A stretch of DNA of 64,000 nt from positions 74,872 through 138,871 of the forward strand of contig NZ_JAEEGB010000001.1 of NCBI RefSeq assembly GCF_016316925.1, read 5' to 3'. The notes beneath the pieces are model-generated. The model worked only from the letters and a program-made list of their open reading frames with translations. It made no database searches and had not been told where the DNA came from. This DNA is from Clostridium aciditolerans (GTDB taxonomy: Bacteria; Bacillota; Clostridia; Clostridiales; Clostridiaceae). Positions 62,871 to 64,000 of the stretch are shown piece by piece. How positions within the stretch are numbered: position 1 is the first letter of the stretch; every line of letters starts with the position of its first letter. Both the position numbers and the translations under genes were made by a program.

Positions 62871-63710
62871 TTAATCTGCTTTCTTTCCCACTTCTTCCAT
62901 ACGTACTTTACCTGCCTCGATTGCATTCATTACAATTCCTCTAAATCCTCCTTGCTCTAATGCTCTTACTCCTGCAATGGTAGAACCTCCAGGTGAACAA
63001 ACCTTATCTTTCAATTTTCCTGGATGATCACCAGTTTCAAGTACCATTTTAGCAGCCCCCATAACAGTTTGTGCTGCCAAAGTTTGAGCCATATCACGTG
63101 TAAGTCCCATTTCTACGCCACCATCAGCCATAGCTTCAATTAGCATATAGATGTACGCAGGTCCACATCCACTTACGGAGGTTATAGGATCAATTAAAGC
63201 TTCTGGAACTAAGTATGCAACACCTAATGCCTTAAATATGTATAAGGCTATCTCTCCATGCTGCTGAACTGCATTTTTTCCTAAAGCCAATCCTGATGCA
63301 CCTATATTAACCAGCATCGGAGTGTTAGGAATAACTCTCACTACTGGAACCTGTTCTAAGTATTTTTCAATAGTAGAAGTCTTAGCGCCTCCTACTATTG
63401 ATATTATCATATGTCTTTCATTCCATTTACAATTCTTTATATTCTCTAAAACTTCCTTTAGGGATTGAGGCTTTACAGCTAACATTATAATATCACAATT
63501 ATTTATTAAGTAATCATATCCTGCGCTTCTATCACTGCTGGAATTGACTATACAAAGATTTTCTTTTAGATATTCCAATCTTGAATTTAAGATATCCATT
63601 ACATAGATATCTTCAGTACTGCATAACCCAGCATTAATTATCCCTTTAATTATGGCCTCACCCATCTGGCCTCCACCTATAAATCCAAATTTTTTGCCTA
63701 GCTTACTCAT
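62871..63710 (-). CDS. proC: Pyrroline-5-carboxylate reductase
   Basis: A 279-residue NAD(P)-dependent enzyme with FGFIGGGQMGEAIIKG, MLAVKPQ, RVIPNTPMLVNIGASG and SGCGPAYIYMLIEA, then SPGGSTIAGVRALE. It makes proline from pyrroline-5-carboxylate. The ATG at 63710 behind AGGGGGAATTAAA is preferred to a frame opening at 63746. No other proline genes are adjacent. Confidence 0.94.
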   Translation of the reverse strand: MSKLGKKFGFIGGGQMGEAIIKGIINAGLCSTEDIYVMDILNSRLEYLKENLCIVNSSSDRSAGYDYLINNCDIIMLAVKPQSLKEVLENIKNCKWNERHMIISIVGGAKTSTIEKYLEQVPVVRVIPNTPMLVNIGASGLALGKNAVQQHGEIALYIFKALGVAYLVPEALIDPITSVSGCGPAYIYMLIEAMADGGVEMGLTRDMAQTLAAQTVMGAAKMVLETGDHPGKLKDKVCSPGGSTIAGVRALEQGGFRGIVMNAIEAGKVRMEEVGKKAD

Positions 63711-63881
63711 TTTAATTCCCCCTAAAATGTTTATTTTCTGAATCATACAATAATTTTATGCTTTTGTATATATTTTTATATACATATTAATATTATTTTT
63801 ATTTTATTACTTTACAAATTTAGTACGTTAAAGTATAATAAGTACTGTAATAAATCTAAAATTGTTTGGGGGTTAATAAAA

Positions 63882-64000
63882 ATGAAAAAAAGATTAGTAT
63901 TACTGACTATAGTTATATTTACATTAGGAATATTCTTATCAGGTTGTGGACAAGCCAAACAATCTGTTGATAATTCTTGGAATGATATTAAACAAAAAGG
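63882..64000 (+). CDS. Lipoprotein, N-terminal part (runs off the window)
   Basis: ATG at 63882 behind TTTGGGGGTTAATAAAA. The visible 39 codons encode a lysine-rich start, a hydrophobic helix and the lipobox LSGC-G, then a polar sequence. It is a membrane-anchored lipoprotein truncated by the window edge. Function cannot be assigned. Confidence 0.75.
   Translation, partial: MKKRLVLLTIVIFTLGIFLSGCGQAKQSVDNSWNDIKQK

Overview
The window is about 30% GC with short intergenic gaps. It carries clostridial families (anaerobic cobalt-early cobalamin synthesis, an Rrf2/CymR-like regulator, 2-amino-4-oxopentanoate thiolase) and many AGGAGG-type ribosome binding sites. It looks like the chromosome of an anaerobic Clostridium sensu stricto. 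No transposase, phage, CRISPR, tRNA or rRNA gene was found.

Layout. 1-5.4 kb: a PhoH-family ATPase, then a zinc/manganese-type ABC uptake locus (znuA divergent from znuC-znuB) with a 7-1-7 Fur-family-like operator, then a DUF3793 gene. The 5' leader of phoH and the znuC-znuB gap carry related hairpin units nested inside each other. 5.5-7.6 kb: a YitT-family membrane protein and an FTR1-type iron permease. 7.7-32 kb: one minus-strand operon of 26 genes behind an adenosylcobalamin riboswitch. It encodes ALA to uroporphyrinogen III (hemA, hemL, hemB, hemC, hemD fused to cobA), precorrin-2 oxidation, the anaerobic corrin ring pathway (cbiK, L, H, F, G, D, J, E, T, C, A, P, B), cobalt uptake (cbiM, N, Q), the aminopropanol arm (pduX-type threonine kinase and cobD), cobT and cobO. 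cobU, cobS and cobC are not in the window. The cobalt-type ATPase and a second EcfT lie upstream of the riboswitch (32.1-33.7 kb).

34-46.9 kb: an orphan three-PAS histidine kinase, a Nudix hydrolase followed by a 35-codon membrane peptide, a MacAB/YknXYZ-like efflux system, an amino acid permease with ortA/ortB, an unrecognised membrane-anchored protein, and a TPM/LemA pair.

47-58.1 kb is a sulfur amino acid region under RNA control. It has an Rrf2 regulator, a four-gene cysteine-type ABC transporter behind a tRNA-Cys T-box, a YbaK-type deacylase, a chemoreceptor behind a SAM-I riboswitch, a MocR-type regulator, a lone MetQ behind a second SAM-I riboswitch, and a second chemoreceptor. Three of these leaders have perfect TTGACA-17-TATAAT promoters. 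58.4-64 kb: ddl, a TPP riboswitch with thiD-thiM-thiE (thiamine salvage), a long inverted repeat, an ATC-hydrolase-family gene, proC and the start of a lipoprotein gene.

The most notable observations are the nested hairpin elements abutting two ribosome binding sites, the SAM-riboswitch-controlled chemoreceptor with a C-terminal Cache-like domain, and the Cys T-box transporter unit. All functions are inferred from sequence reading alone; no database search was run.
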